From: a virus
Direction: 5' to 3' (one strand)
Length of the DNA: 40,185 nucleotides
Virus record (IMG/VR): IMGVR_UViG_3300018432_000025
Location: 1 to 40,185 of that record
The stretch's first letter is position 1; each line of letters begins with the position of its first letter. Of this stretch, positions 22,010 through 30,371 are shown piece after piece. The position numbers and the translations under genes are program-made. Below the pieces are notes generated by a model. It did not search any database and was not told the DNA's origin. It was given only the letters and a program-made list of their open reading frames with translations.

Positions 22010-24385
22010 TCAGATCGTCGTGATGGTGAGCGGCGGGGCTTCCAGCAAACGACGAGCGATCGTCTCCAGTGCCTTGAGTTGCTTTTCCTGGATGTTCTGG
22101 CCTTTGCCCGCCCCATTCCGCTCCGCCTGCAAGCGAAAAGCTTCCGCGGAGCCGCGGGCCAGGCTGCCGCCCACGGTTGCCTTGGAGGGATCTGTTTTTT
22201 CGATGGACTTCGCAAACTCGTCCTGGATCGACTTCGCGGTGGCCCGGATCCCGGCCTGGTCGGCCGGATTGGCCTCGGCGTACTTTTGCAGGGCCGCGAA
22301 TTTCTCCTTGGCGGCGGCGAAAGGATCCTTCTTGGGCTCCATGATTCCCGCGTCCTTGCGGAGCTGGTCCTGCGCCTGCTTCATTGCGGCGTCGTGCTGT
22401 TTGGGCGTTTTGAATTTGCCCTCGAGGTCGAGCATGGCGATCTCATCCAACCGAGCTTTGAACGCGGTGAACGGGTCGTCCGCTCCCTTCACGCCCAGCA
22501 GCTTGTGCAGCGCCTGCTCGTTTGCCTCCGCCATCTCCTTGGCCGAGATGCCCGCTTCTTTGTAGGCCTTCTGAATGTCATCCAGACGCTTGCGGTAGGC
22601 GTCCAGCGGCGAGAGCGTGGGGGTCATGTCGAGCGCCTTGAGCCACTCGTCGCGGTTCTTGGGCGGGTCATAGGAGCCAAGCATGGAATCCAGCGCGGCC
22701 TGCGCATTGGGGTCTGCTGCCGCCTTGGTCTTCGCCGCCTCGCCGCCGTTGTCGAGCGGTCGCGTCATCTCCTCAAACTGGCGGCGGAACTTTTCGCCGC
22801 GGGTCTCTTGCTTGTTCAATTTCTCCCAGGCCTTGACGGAGTCGTCCGCCGCCTTGCCCGCGGCGAGCGCCATTTCCCGAGAGTCCGCGAGCCACTTCGG
22901 CTTGATCGCCTCCAGGCCCGCCATGCGCCGCAGCTCGTTTTCAAAATTGATTACGGCCCCCGCGAGCGCGTTGATTGCCTCCAGCGGGAGCGCCCCAACA
23001 TTGGCCGCCAGCGTCTGCCAGCCCTGCCAGCTCTGGCTCAAGGCGTCGGTTGCATCCAGCAGGAACGCGAGGCCCTTGCCCATCATGGGCATGTCTTGCG
23101 TGGCCATCTTGCCCATCGCGTCCGCCGTCGGCGTGAGGGACTGCGTGAGGAAGGCATCCCAGACGGCTTTCGTTTGGTGCAAGGCCTGCGCGAGCGCGGG
23201 AAACTTCTTCGACGCCACATCATCGAGCGTGCCGGCAGCTTTCTGCATCTGCTCGACGAAGTCGCGGCCCTTCTCGCTCATGCCCAGCATCGCTTGGATC
23301 GTGCCCATGGACTTGTCAGTAAAGCCCAAAGCCGCAAGCTCGGCCTTCTTCTCCGCGTCCGACATGCTGCCGAGACGCTTTTCCATGTCGCCCACGATGT
23401 CGGCCAGCTTCCGCAGCTCCCCTCGCTGGTCGAACACCGCGATCTTGGCCTTCTTGAAGGCGTCGGCATTCTCCAGCGACGCCGATTGCAGTTCGCGGAG
23501 CGTGATGGCGAAGTTGGTGCCCGCCTCCTCGCCTTTGATGCCTTGGTCCGCCAGCACGGCGATCCAGCCTGCGACCTCTTCCAGTTCCATTCCCACCAGG
23601 CGCGCCGCCGTGGCGGCCTTGGTGGTGAGCGCTTTGGACATGTCCTCCACGCTGGCCGTCGAGATCATGTTGCCCTTGGTCAGCACGTCGCCCACGCGCT
23701 GCATCTGCCGCATATTCTCGGTGACGTCCGCAGACTTGAGCCCCAACGCGCCCTGGGCGTCGGTCAAATACTTCGTGGCGTTCGCCAGATCCATCGTGCC
23801 GGCCTGCGCGAACTTCGCCGTCACGCCAGAGGCCGCGACGGCTTGCTCCGCGTTCAGGCCCGAGCTGATCAGGAACTCGTAGCCCTGCGCCGCCTCGGTT
23901 GCCGAGAACTTCGTTTGGTAGGCGATGCGGTGCGCCTGCGACTCCATCTTGGCGAAGCCAGCCGCAGACACCTCGCCGGCGATGGCCGTGCTGTTGGCCA
24001 TGGCCTGCTGGAAGTTCATCACTTCGCTGAGGCCCTGCTTGATCTCGCTGATGAGCTTGCCGATGCCGAGGCTCGCCGCGTTCGCGCCCAGGTTCCCGAG
24101 GAAGGACGACATGGCCGCGCCGAAGCTCTTGGCGCTGCCGGTCGCCTCGCGGTAAGAGTCCGCCGCGCGCTTCACCGCGCGCCGATGGGTCTCGGCGTCG
24201 ATGGCGCCTTTCTTGTGCAGATTGTCGAGCTTCTGCACCTCGGCGCCGTATTTCTCCGCCGGCGTGCGGGTGGCCTCGAAGACCTTCTTGGCCTCGCGCA
24301 ATTCCGCCTTCGAGGCGACCATGCCCTTGGTGAATTTCGACGTGTCTGCGCTGACGATATACGCCAGCTCGCCGACGGTGGGCAT
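22010..24385 (-). CDS. Tail tape measure protein (TP901 family)
   Basis: 791 aa. The region about 110-340 matches the phage tape measure TP901 core (NFQQAMANSTAIAGEVS, AYQTKFSATEAAQGYEFL, then ALGLKSADVTENMRQM and LVGMELEEVAGWIAVL). Long helical stretches follow, with coiled-coil character up to the C-terminus. It sets the tail length; at about 1.5 angstrom per residue this predicts a tail near 0.12 micrometre. It follows the paired chaperones. The start codon is preceded by heptamer repeats and lacks any Shine-Dalgarno motif. Confidence 0.93.
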   Translation of the reverse strand: MPTVGELAYIVSADTSKFTKGMVASKAELREAKKVFEATRTPAEKYGAEVQKLDNLHKKGAIDAETHRRAVKRAADSYREATGSAKSFGAAMSSFLGNLGANAASLGIGKLISEIKQGLSEVMNFQQAMANSTAIAGEVSAAGFAKMESQAHRIAYQTKFSATEAAQGYEFLISSGLNAEQAVAASGVTAKFAQAGTMDLANATKYLTDAQGALGLKSADVTENMRQMQRVGDVLTKGNMISTASVEDMSKALTTKAATAARLVGMELEEVAGWIAVLADQGIKGEEAGTNFAITLRELQSASLENADAFKKAKIAVFDQRGELRKLADIVGDMEKRLGSMSDAEKKAELAALGFTDKSMGTIQAMLGMSEKGRDFVEQMQKAAGTLDDVASKKFPALAQALHQTKAVWDAFLTQSLTPTADAMGKMATQDMPMMGKGLAFLLDATDALSQSWQGWQTLAANVGALPLEAINALAGAVINFENELRRMAGLEAIKPKWLADSREMALAAGKAADDSVKAWEKLNKQETRGEKFRRQFEEMTRPLDNGGEAAKTKAAADPNAQAALDSMLGSYDPPKNRDEWLKALDMTPTLSPLDAYRKRLDDIQKAYKEAGISAKEMAEANEQALHKLLGVKGADDPFTAFKARLDEIAMLDLEGKFKTPKQHDAAMKQAQDQLRKDAGIMEPKKDPFAAAKEKFAALQKYAEANPADQAGIRATAKSIQDEFAKSIEKTDPSKATVGGSLARGSAEAFRLQAERNGAGKGQNIQEKQLKALETIARRLLEAPPLTITTI

Positions 24386-24389
24386 GTTT

Positions 24390-24424
24390 GAGATTTCAGA
24401 TTTGAGATTTCAAATTTCAGACTT
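24390..24424. repeat. GAGATTT heptamer array, copy C
   Basis: Five units (GAGATTT, CAGATTT, GAGATTT, CAAATTT, CAGACTT) filling the 38-base gap between the chaperone stop and the tape measure start. Confidence 0.9.
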
Positions 24425-24777
24425 CATCCCCAGCGGGCCTTGGCTCGCCGCTCCGCCTCGTCCTCCGAGAGCGGGCGCTGCGCGGGGTCAGGCTCCGGCT
24501 GGGCCGTGGGCAGGAAGTGCCGCTCCGAGACGAGGTTCGCCTTGGTCTCGCAGCCCGCCGCGGCGAGGACCGCCTGGCGGACCAGCTCCCCGGCGTTGTG
24601 CGTGGCCGCCGCGACCGTCGCGGCCTGCTGCCAGTCGTCGCCCCAAGGCCGCTGCCGGTATTCCTCCTGCCAGAGGTGATACTCCCAGGCCGGGATCCTC
24701 TGCTTGGCCTCGCCGTAGGTCATGCCCAGCGAGCGAGCGAGGAAGAGCCAGAACCTTAGCTCGGGGCGGCGTCGGAG
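24424..24777 (-). CDS. Tail assembly chaperone, frameshift extension (lambda gpGT-like)
   Basis: Open frame entered by -1 slippage at 24777-24783, giving a predicted fusion of 119 + 117 = 236 aa from the start at 25133. The extension reads LRRRPELRFWLFLARSLG, then MTYGEAKQRIPAWEYHLWQ, then PWGDDWQQ. Its 'W...Y....P.G' spacing is typical of the T part of tail chaperones. An independent ATG (24723, 99 aa) exists but lacks a ribosome binding site. The fused product should bind the tape measure and tail tube during assembly. Confidence 0.8.
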   Translation of the reverse strand, partial: LRRRPELRFWLFLARSLGMTYGEAKQRIPAWEYHLWQEEYRQRPWGDDWQQAATVAAATHNAGELVRQAVLAAAGCETKANLVSERHFLPTAQPEPDPAQRPLSEDEAERRAKARWG

Positions 24778-25133
24778 TTTTTTGCGATCTGCTCCTGCTC
24801 GTCCTCGCCCAGCCCGGAGAGCTTGCAGGCCGCCTCCCAGAGGCGATTGAGGACGGCGGCGTTCTTGGTCTCCAGCCAGTCGGCGTCCTCGGCGCTGAAG
24901 ACCTGGCGGCCTTCGGCGTCGCAGGCGGCCAGCACGATCAGCCGGCCCTTGAGGCCGCGGCTGCTGGCGAGGCGCCGCTGCTTGCCGGTCTTGCGCTTGT
25001 CCATCTCGTCGTGCCAGAGCGAAAGCTCCTCGCCGCTGAGATTGCGGACGTAGAGGCTGCCGCCCCACTCGGGACAAGGGACAGGCTCGAGGCGTTTGTC
25101 GTCAGCCCGCTGGATTTGTTCGCGTGTGAGCAT
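24756..25133 (-). CDS. Tail assembly chaperone (lambda gpG-like)
   Basis: 125 aa, start MLTREQIQRADD. The N-terminal part (VPCPEWGGSLYVRNLSGEE) and helical rest resemble small tail chaperones found between tail tube and tape measure genes. The slippery heptamer lies seven codons before its stop. The leader is pyrimidine-rich, with no Shine-Dalgarno. Confidence 0.8.
   Translation of the reverse strand: MLTREQIQRADDKRLEPVPCPEWGGSLYVRNLSGEELSLWHDEMDKRKTGKQRRLASSRGLKGRLIVLAACDAEGRQVFSAEDADWLETKNAAVLNRLWEAACKLSGLGEDEQEQIAKNSDAAPS
24777..24783 (-). promoter_or_regulatory. Programmed -1 ribosomal frameshift site A AAA AAC
   Basis: In the zero frame the codons are GCA-AAA-AAC, which fits the X XXY YYZ rule exactly. 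The -1 frame is open across the site and continues into the T-like extension. The zero-frame stop follows 18 bases later. Confidence 0.85.
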
Positions 25134-25142
25134 GAATCGAAA

Positions 25143-25166
25143 GGGGGAAAGGGGGAAAGGGGGAAA
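25143..25166. repeat. Three GGGGGAAA octamers in a gene leader
   Basis: Perfect 8-bp tandem repeat just before the chaperone start. On the coding strand it is a TTTCCCCC pyrimidine tract. Confidence 0.9.
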
Positions 25167-25243
25167 GTTCGGTGCGAGGAGCCAACGCAGGGAGCGGGAG
25201 CGGGGCGTCTCCCCCGTCGTCTCCCACTCCCAGGCTCCCCGCG

Positions 25244-25612
25244 TTACTCGTCGTCGCCGTCGGAGTCGTCGTCCTCCGGCGAGTCGTATTGAGACAATCG
25301 CTCCCGCTCGGCGGCGAGGACGTCTTCGTGGCTGGGAGGCTGAGAGATGCCCTTGGGCTGCGTGCCCAGCTCGCGGCGGACCGCGTCCAGGATCAGCCCC
25401 CGGATATGGGCCGGCTGCCGGCGGATCAGCGTGATCGGGGCCTCGGGCGCCGTGCCCGTGTAGCCCACCAGGGCGCCGCCCAGCCAAATACTGCGCTGGT
25501 CGGGAAAGAGCGGCACGGGCGTGCCGTCGGAATAAAAGAGCGGCTTGCGAGTGCCCGGCGCACGGGCCTGAGCCGGATGCGGGCGAATTTCGAGATCGGC
25601 GAGAGCGGGCAT
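25244..25612 (-). CDS. Hypothetical tail-region protein
   Basis: 122 aa from MPALADLEIR. The middle (LFYSDGTPVPLFPDQRSIWLGG) is followed by an acidic C-terminus (DSPEDDDSDGDDE). It sits between the tail tube and chaperone genes. The CDS may be an additional tail accessory; no family recognised. Confidence 0.65.
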   Translation of the reverse strand: MPALADLEIRPHPAQARAPGTRKPLFYSDGTPVPLFPDQRSIWLGGALVGYTGTAPEAPITLIRRQPAHIRGLILDAVRRELGTQPKGISQPPSHEDVLAAERERLSQYDSPEDDDSDGDDE

Positions 25613-25661
25613 CGGGGGTTTTTCCTTGGGGGGTTGGGAGCGAGCGAACGAAGCGGCCGGC

Positions 25662-26057
25662 TTAGGCGCCGGTGTACGCCGGGCCGGTGAGCCCGTCGAA
25701 CTTGAGCCCCACTTCGGCCACGGACAGCTCATTGTTCTTGAGATCGCCGGCCTTGAAGCTCTTGCAATAGGCCGTGCCGGAAAGGGTGCCGCCGCCCGCG
25801 TAAGTGATCGTGACCGGCTCGGGATCCTCCAGGATCAGCTCGTCTTCGCCCAAGCCCGGAGTGAAATAGCAGCGGCCCGACAGCTCGCCCGGCTCGGCGA
25901 GGTCCTCGGGCTGATAGGTCTTGTAGTCCTCGGTCTCGAGGTGGCTGGTCTCCATGTCGCCGCGGGTGTGCGTGGGGCCGCCCAGTTCAATCCACTCGGC
26001 GGTGAAGCCCGTGGTTCCGAAGGTGATCGTCGTTCCGTTGCCGGTCAGCTTGGGCAT
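25662..26057 (-). CDS. Major tail tube protein
   Basis: 131 aa, beta-rich (GNGTTITFGTTGFTAEW, then ITYAGGGTLSGTAYCKSF). The 'THTRGDMETSHLETEDY' segment resembles 'd.iEtTh..t.gyR' seen in phage tail tube proteins. Gene order (tail terminator, this gene, chaperones, tape measure) supports the call. It polymerises into the tail tube around the tape measure. Confidence 0.8.
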   Translation of the reverse strand: MPKLTGNGTTITFGTTGFTAEWIELGGPTHTRGDMETSHLETEDYKTYQPEDLAEPGELSGRCYFTPGLGEDELILEDPEPVTITYAGGGTLSGTAYCKSFKAGDLKNNELSVAEVGLKFDGLTGPAYTGA

Positions 26058-26066
26058 GGCTTGTCT

Positions 26067-26486
26067 TTAGTCCTCGTCGTGGACGATGGAGTAGTCTTGA
26101 AGGGTCAGGTAGCGGTGAACGCGGCTGCCGTCGGCGGCCAGGTCCACTTGGTAACGGCGGGCGCCGACGCACATGATCGAGCTGACAGGCAGCTCGTCGA
26201 GGTCGCCCACCAGGCCCTGAAGAGCCTGGCGGACCGCCGTGGAAAGCTGGTTGGCTCCGATTCGCGTGGCGGCGTAGCTGTCGATCTGCACGCGGCTGGT
26301 GGCCGTGCCCACGCCGCCCTCGAGCGATTCGTGGCTGACGGAGCTGACGACCGTGTAGACCAGCGCCGGCTGGGCCGCGTCCTTGGGCAGCACGTCCGGC
26401 CAGATCCTCGAGCCGACCAAGGCGCCCACGCTGGCCGAATCGGCCAGGTGTGCAGTCAGCGCGGCGGCGAGGTCCTGTGCGGGCAT
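26067..26486 (-). CDS. Tail terminator / DUF3168 protein
   Basis: 139 aa. The pattern LAAALTAHLADSASVGALVGSRIWPDVLPKDAAQPALVY, split here by domain, matches the DUF3168 family (tail completion, lambda gpU-like). It caps the tail tube and joins it to the head. It lies between the gp10-like and tube genes as usual. Confidence 0.82.
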   Translation of the reverse strand: MPAQDLAAALTAHLADSASVGALVGSRIWPDVLPKDAAQPALVYTVVSSVSHESLEGGVGTATSRVQIDSYAATRIGANQLSTAVRQALQGLVGDLDELPVSSIMCVGARRYQVDLAADGSRVHRYLTLQDYSIVHDED

Positions 26487-26495
26487 TTTTCCGGG

Positions 26496-26927
26496 CTAGG
26501 TCAGCGGCTTTTTCAGCTCGTCGATCATGGCTTGGGTCTGCTGTTCTTTGGTCTCGTCCGCGGCGGGCCGCAGGAACGGATAGGCGGGGACGCGGCGGCC
26601 GGTCGGCTGGCCCCAGAGAACTTCCTGGTGCCCGTCCTCGATCAGGTGCCCGTGGGCGCCCGCCGGATAGAGCGGTCCGCCGACGGCGATGATCTTGTCT
26701 CCTTGGCCGCGGATCACGCTGCCGATCGTGTCTTTGAGCGGCTTCTTGTCCGGCTTGTCGCCGGGATAGCCCGGCTTGGGAGCCCGTCTTTTCGCCTCCT
26801 TCACAACGACGCCGATGGCCTTCTTCAGCGCCTTCTTGATCCGCTTCTCGCGCATCTCCAGCGGGAGACGCCCGAGCAGCGCATCGACGTTGCCGGCCTC
26901 CTTGATCGAGGTGCGAATTGCGGACAT
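26496..26927 (-). CDS. HK97 gp10-like head-tail / tail completion protein
   Basis: 143 aa, basic. It has an N-terminal Leu/Lys-rich helix (KRIKKALKKAIGVVVKEAKRRAPK), then 'GHLIEDGHQ' and 'PAYPFLRPAADE', which match the gp10 family signature 'H..E.G......P.PF.RPA'. Member of the connector set that joins capsid and tail. Confidence 0.85.
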   Translation of the reverse strand: MSAIRTSIKEAGNVDALLGRLPLEMREKRIKKALKKAIGVVVKEAKRRAPKPGYPGDKPDKKPLKDTIGSVIRGQGDKIIAVGGPLYPAGAHGHLIEDGHQEVLWGQPTGRRVPAYPFLRPAADETKEQQTQAMIDELKKPLT

Positions 26928-26939
26928 GCTTGGCTTCGG

Positions 26940-27572
26940 TTACGGCGTGGAGTCGGCGAGCACCAGCACCTTGAGCGTGCCGGCCAGCGTCGAGGAGCCG
27001 TTGCTCGCCATCGCGTAGGTGATCACGTCGCCCGTGAAGGGATTGGTCGCCCCGCCCGCGATGTCGTGGACCTGCGGCACATTGCCCACCAGGTCCACGG
27101 CGACGATCTCGTCGTCTGCCGCGTCGAAGAATGAGACGTGCCCCTTGCCGCCGGTGGACGTGTACTCCAGCGAGACGCCGATCAGCTCCGCCGCGTCGCC
27201 GTCGATGGTGGCGTTGACCAGGACCTGCTTGACGATCGTCACGGCCGTGGTGGCGATGGGGAAATTGTCTCCCGCGCCCACGTGCCCCGCGTCGGTCCCG
27301 ACGGTCACCAGGTTGCCGCTGACGCTGGAGACCTCCATCCCGTAGCGGCGGCCGGCGGCCCAGTAAACATCGACCTTGTCGCCTTGGAGCAGGCCGTGGT
27401 TGGCCGCCGTGACCACGCCCGTGTCGTTGTCGGTGCGGGTGCTGAGCGTGCCCGTGGCACCCACGGGCAGGTCGATCACGAAGGCCTCCGGATGGTCCGC
27501 CGTGCGGGTGATCGTCTTGCTGATCGAGACGCCAGCGATCGAAAGATTGATGGCGAAAGTGCCGTTGGGCAT
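26940..27572 (-). CDS. Structural protein of the connector region (hypothetical)
   Basis: 210 aa, beta-rich with many Val, Thr and Gly (NLSIAGVSISKTITRT, TTAVTIVKQVLVNATIDG). No family recognised. It lies between the head-closure and gp10-like genes. Start preceded by a heptamer array, with no Shine-Dalgarno motif. Could be a decoration or minor tail protein. Confidence 0.65.
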   Translation of the reverse strand: MPNGTFAINLSIAGVSISKTITRTADHPEAFVIDLPVGATGTLSTRTDNDTGVVTAANHGLLQGDKVDVYWAAGRRYGMEVSSVSGNLVTVGTDAGHVGAGDNFPIATTAVTIVKQVLVNATIDGDAAELIGVSLEYTSTGGKGHVSFFDAADDEIVAVDLVGNVPQVHDIAGGATNPFTGDVITYAMASNGSSTLAGTLKVLVLADSTP

Positions 27573-27575
27573 TTT

Positions 27576-27617
27576 GAGATTTCAGATTTGAGATTTGAGA
27601 TTTGAGATTTGAGATTG
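27576..27617. repeat. GAGATTT heptamer array, copy D
   Basis: Six units (GAGATTT, CAGATTT, then three GAGATTT and GAGATTG) directly before the 26940-27572 gene start and just after the head-closure gene stop. Confidence 0.95.
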
Positions 27618-27621
27618 GGGC

Positions 27622-27951
27622 TTATTCGTCGCTCTTGCAGGGCAGCTCCTGTTCGACCCGGCGGCCGCTGCGGTCGAGGACTGCCAGGATGTTGAGCCGC
27701 TTGCCTTCCCACTCCACCCAGTCGCCGGCGCGCAGGCCTTGGACGGCCCAGATCTCCACCAGGTGCGAGGCGGTGGCATCAACCTGGCGTCCGCGGCTGG
27801 CCTCCCCGCCGCTGACGGTCTCGATCGCGGCGAAGCCGTCCGCCAGCCGGAGCGGATCGCCCTCGACTGGCTGGCCGGCTTCGTCGCGCGTGGTCACGAC
27901 GCGCCAGAGCGTGATGCGCTCTGTCTTGCGCTTGGATCGGGAGGCCCTCAC
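27622..27951 (-). CDS. Head closure / head-tail adaptor protein
   Basis: 109 aa. 'KRKTERITLWRVVTTRDEAGQPVEG' (two strands), then GRQVDATASHLVEI and DWVEWEGKRLNILAV match the phage head-closure (SPP1 gp16 / gp9-adaptor type) pattern. It would seal the portal after packaging. The start overlaps the upstream gene by four bases. Confidence 0.78.
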   Translation of the reverse strand: MRASRSKRKTERITLWRVVTTRDEAGQPVEGDPLRLADGFAAIETVSGGEASRGRQVDATASHLVEIWAVQGLRAGDWVEWEGKRLNILAVLDRSGRRVEQELPCKSDE

Positions 27952-28391
27952 GCGGTCAGCTCGTAGTCGTAGCGGACGCTGCCGCGAACCGTGATCGTCT
28001 TCTCCTGGCGGAGCTTTTTGAGGGCCGTCTCGGCGGCCGCTTTCAGCTCCTCCTCGACGGGCAGCTTGCCGCCCGCGAGCCGATACGCCTCGACGAGCTG
28101 CGTCAGGGCCGCGGCCCGCCGCGTCTTGGGAATGAACGTGAGCAAGTGCGCCACCAGCTCGGCGGACGAGCAGGCGGAGCTCGAGACGCGGGTCGCATCG
28201 ACGCCGATGGCCAGTTGTCCGCGACAGATCGTGAACAGCGGCTGGTCATCCACCGCGCCTTTGATCGCCAGCGACACCTCGTGCTGCCGTCCGCCGGCAA
28301 GCTGGCTGCGATCGCCTTCGCGATCCGCCAGTTGCCCCAGGGCGGCAAAGAGCGCGGCGCGGGCCGCGCTCGTCTTAGAGTCGCTGGTCAT
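27948..28391 (-). CDS. Connector-region protein (hypothetical)
   Basis: 147 aa, start MTSDSKTSAARAAL. Mixed helical and beta; an internal QLVEAYRLAGGKLPVEEEL helix. Sits between the gp6-like and head-closure genes, overlapping both (17 and 4 bases). No family recognised. Confidence 0.65.
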   Translation of the reverse strand: MTSDSKTSAARAALFAALGQLADREGDRSQLAGGRQHEVSLAIKGAVDDQPLFTICRGQLAIGVDATRVSSSACSSAELVAHLLTFIPKTRRAAALTQLVEAYRLAGGKLPVEEELKAAAETALKKLRQEKTITVRGSVRYDYELTA

Positions 28392-28983
28392 GTGGCTCGT
28401 ACTCCGTGAACTCGTCGCCCGCCGTGTGCGCTTGGAAGATCGAGCGGACCGCGGGCGGCAATTCGTCTTTGGCGTCCGGCTCCAGGAACCAGCGACGCAC
28501 CAGGAGCGTCAACCCCTGGCGGAGGAGCTTGGGGACAGCCTCCGCGTCGCCGTAGCCGGCGGTGTATTCAATCGTCACGGCCTCATCGACTGGGTAGGTG
28601 ACGGGCCAGAACTGGCCAAAGGCCAGCTCGATCTGCGCGGGCTCGCGGCCCTGACTGACGCGATAGGCCGCAGGGGCCAGCGTCTGCTCGTCGCCGTCGG
28701 CGTCGAGGTACTTAATCGCTTCGACGCTCAAGAGCGGCGGCTTGGGGAGCCGGATCGGCCGGCAGCCCAGGGGGAAGGCTCGCAGCCGCAGCTCGTACTC
28801 CGCCTCGCAAAGCTGTCGGTCGGTGGATTGCTCGGCCTGCTCGACGGCGGCTTCAATCAGCGCGTCGATCTCCAGGTCGTGGGCGGTGCTCGTCTCGTCC
28901 AGGTCGCACGCCTTCTTGGCCTGCTCGACCGTGAGCGGCCGAGCGGTGGGAGGCGTGACGCGGAGCAGCGAGTAGGAGCCCAT
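28375..28983 (-). CDS. Head-tail connector (gp6 / phiE125 gp8 family)
   Basis: 202 aa. The N-terminal 'LTVEQAKKACDLDETSTAHDLEID' and 'LIEAAVEQAEQSTDRQL', then PLLSVEAIKYLDADG and IEYTAGYGD, match the phiE125 gp8 / HK97 gp6-like connector. It forms the adaptor ring below the portal. Strong family fit and gene order. Confidence 0.88.
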   Translation of the reverse strand: MGSYSLLRVTPPTARPLTVEQAKKACDLDETSTAHDLEIDALIEAAVEQAEQSTDRQLCEAEYELRLRAFPLGCRPIRLPKPPLLSVEAIKYLDADGDEQTLAPAAYRVSQGREPAQIELAFGQFWPVTYPVDEAVTIEYTAGYGDAEAVPKLLRQGLTLLVRRWFLEPDAKDELPPAVRSIFQAHTAGDEFTEYEPHDQRL

Positions 28984-28986
28984 GCT

Positions 28987-29352
28987 TTAGCCGACGATCA
29001 CGTGGAACGTGCCGGTCTTGGTGTCGCCGCCCGAGGCGACGACGATCTTGACGCGGTCGTTGGCGACGTGGACGGCGTCTCGCGCGAGCCGCGTGCCATC
29101 GAGCGTCGCCGCGGCGCCCGCCGCGTCGGTCACGCCCACGCGAGGATAGAACGAGGCCGAGGCGTTCACGTCGGTCCCGGCCATAATCGCCTCGCCGGTC
29201 GCCAACGCCGTGATCGTGAAGTCCACGCCGTTGGCGTAGTCGGTCTTCACGTAGCGAATGCCCAGCACGCGCCCGGTGACGTTCGGCGTATAGCCGATGG
29301 CGTCGCCCGAGGCGTCGGTGACGATCGTGACGACGTGGCGTTGAACGTGCAT
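28987..29352 (-). CDS. Putative capsid or connector-associated structural protein
   Basis: 121 aa, beta-rich (HVVTIVTDASGDAIGY, RVKIVVASGGDTKTG). It lies just upstream of the connector gene (3-base gap) in the head region. It may be a decoration protein. No family recognised. Confidence 0.62.
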   Translation of the reverse strand: MHVQRHVVTIVTDASGDAIGYTPNVTGRVLGIRYVKTDYANGVDFTITALATGEAIMAGTDVNASASFYPRVGVTDAAGAAATLDGTRLARDAVHVANDRVKIVVASGGDTKTGTFHVIVG

Positions 29353-29361
29353 TCGAATTCC

Positions 29362-30315
29362 TTACCCGATGCGGTAGCCGACCCACGCATTGGCGCCGGT
29401 GTAACGGAATCGCCAGGTGCCATAGGCGTTGTTCGTGACGCTGCTCGGCCCCACGGTGACGTTTCCCACGAAGGTCACGTCCCCATCGCCCGCCGTCAGC
29501 GTGGCGATGTCGTCCGCGCCCGCCCCGAGGGTGATCAGGTGGAAGTCGAAGCTGTCGCCCGCCGCGAGCGCCGCCGGCGCTCCAGCCACCAACGCCGCGC
29601 CGGTCGGGGTCGTCAGCGTCCGCGCCTCGGTGACGGTGAAGACGACGATCCCATTGATCATCTGGGCCGCGGTGACGGTTTCGGCGCCATCCGCCTTGGC
29701 GGTGGCGGCGGTCTGCTGCCTCCAGTGCTGGCCCGTGGACGAGCGGAGGAAGTTGCCGCCCGCGATGCCGCTGCCGGCCTTCGCTCCCGGCGTGAGAACC
29801 ACGCTTCCGCCGGAGCCGTTTGTGGAGGCTGCCGCGCCGCCCGTGAGGGACGCATTGCCGCCGTTGCCCGTCGCGCCAGCGCCCGACGCGCCGCCGACGA
29901 CACTCGCCACAGCGCCCGCGCCCGTGCCTTGCCCCGCGCCTGCGGTGACGGTGGCCGCGCCGCCTGCCGCGTTGGTCGCGCCGCCCAGTCCGCCGGTGAC
30001 GGTCGCAGCTCCGCCCAGGTCAGCGCCCGAGCCGGCGCCGCCCGTCAGCGAGGCGACGCCGCCCACGCCCGACGTGGTTGTGGCGCCGCCGGCGATCGCC
30101 ACCGCGCCGCCCGTGCCGGCCGTCGCGGCCAGGCCGGTGATTGCCAGCGAGGCGTCGTTGGCGGCGATTTCGTCAAAGGTTTGCGTGCCGGCGTTGGCGA
30201 TCGTCCCGGCATTATTGAGCGTGCCGCCCGCCTCAATGGTCAGCGTGCCGCCCGAGGCGACGACCATCTCATCGCCGCCTCGCTTGCGGTAAACCTTGGA
30301 GTTGTACGTGCTCAT
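29362..30315 (-). CDS. Gly/Ala-rich repetitive structural protein
   Basis: 317 aa. Residues about 60-180 are low-complexity, with repeated GGAATVTGG-like units. This resembles the repeat segments of phage capsid-decorating fibres. The N-terminus has beta-helix-like LTIEAGGTLNNAG. The C-terminal part (AQMINGIVVFTVTE to WVGYRIG) is a folded beta domain like those of fibre or decoration tips. It sits among head genes, so a capsid fibre is more likely than a tail fibre. Confidence 0.7.
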   Translation of the reverse strand: MSTYNSKVYRKRGGDEMVVASGGTLTIEAGGTLNNAGTIANAGTQTFDEIAANDASLAITGLAATAGTGGAVAIAGGATTTSGVGGVASLTGGAGSGADLGGAATVTGGLGGATNAAGGAATVTAGAGQGTGAGAVASVVGGASGAGATGNGGNASLTGGAAASTNGSGGSVVLTPGAKAGSGIAGGNFLRSSTGQHWRQQTAATAKADGAETVTAAQMINGIVVFTVTEARTLTTPTGAALVAGAPAALAAGDSFDFHLITLGAGADDIATLTAGDGDVTFVGNVTVGPSSVTNNAYGTWRFRYTGANAWVGYRIG

Positions 30316-30371
30316 CGGCGCGGCCTAGCGTGAAGTGGTGCAAAGGGGTGCAAAGCGGTGCAGGCTTGGCC

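Noticed and set aside
21911-30333. Very long plus-strand open frames (for example 21911-24391 and 27991-30333) opposite the tail genes
   Set aside because: They are GC-rich antisense shadows of well-supported minus-strand structural genes and are full of Arg, Ala and Gly without domain patterns.
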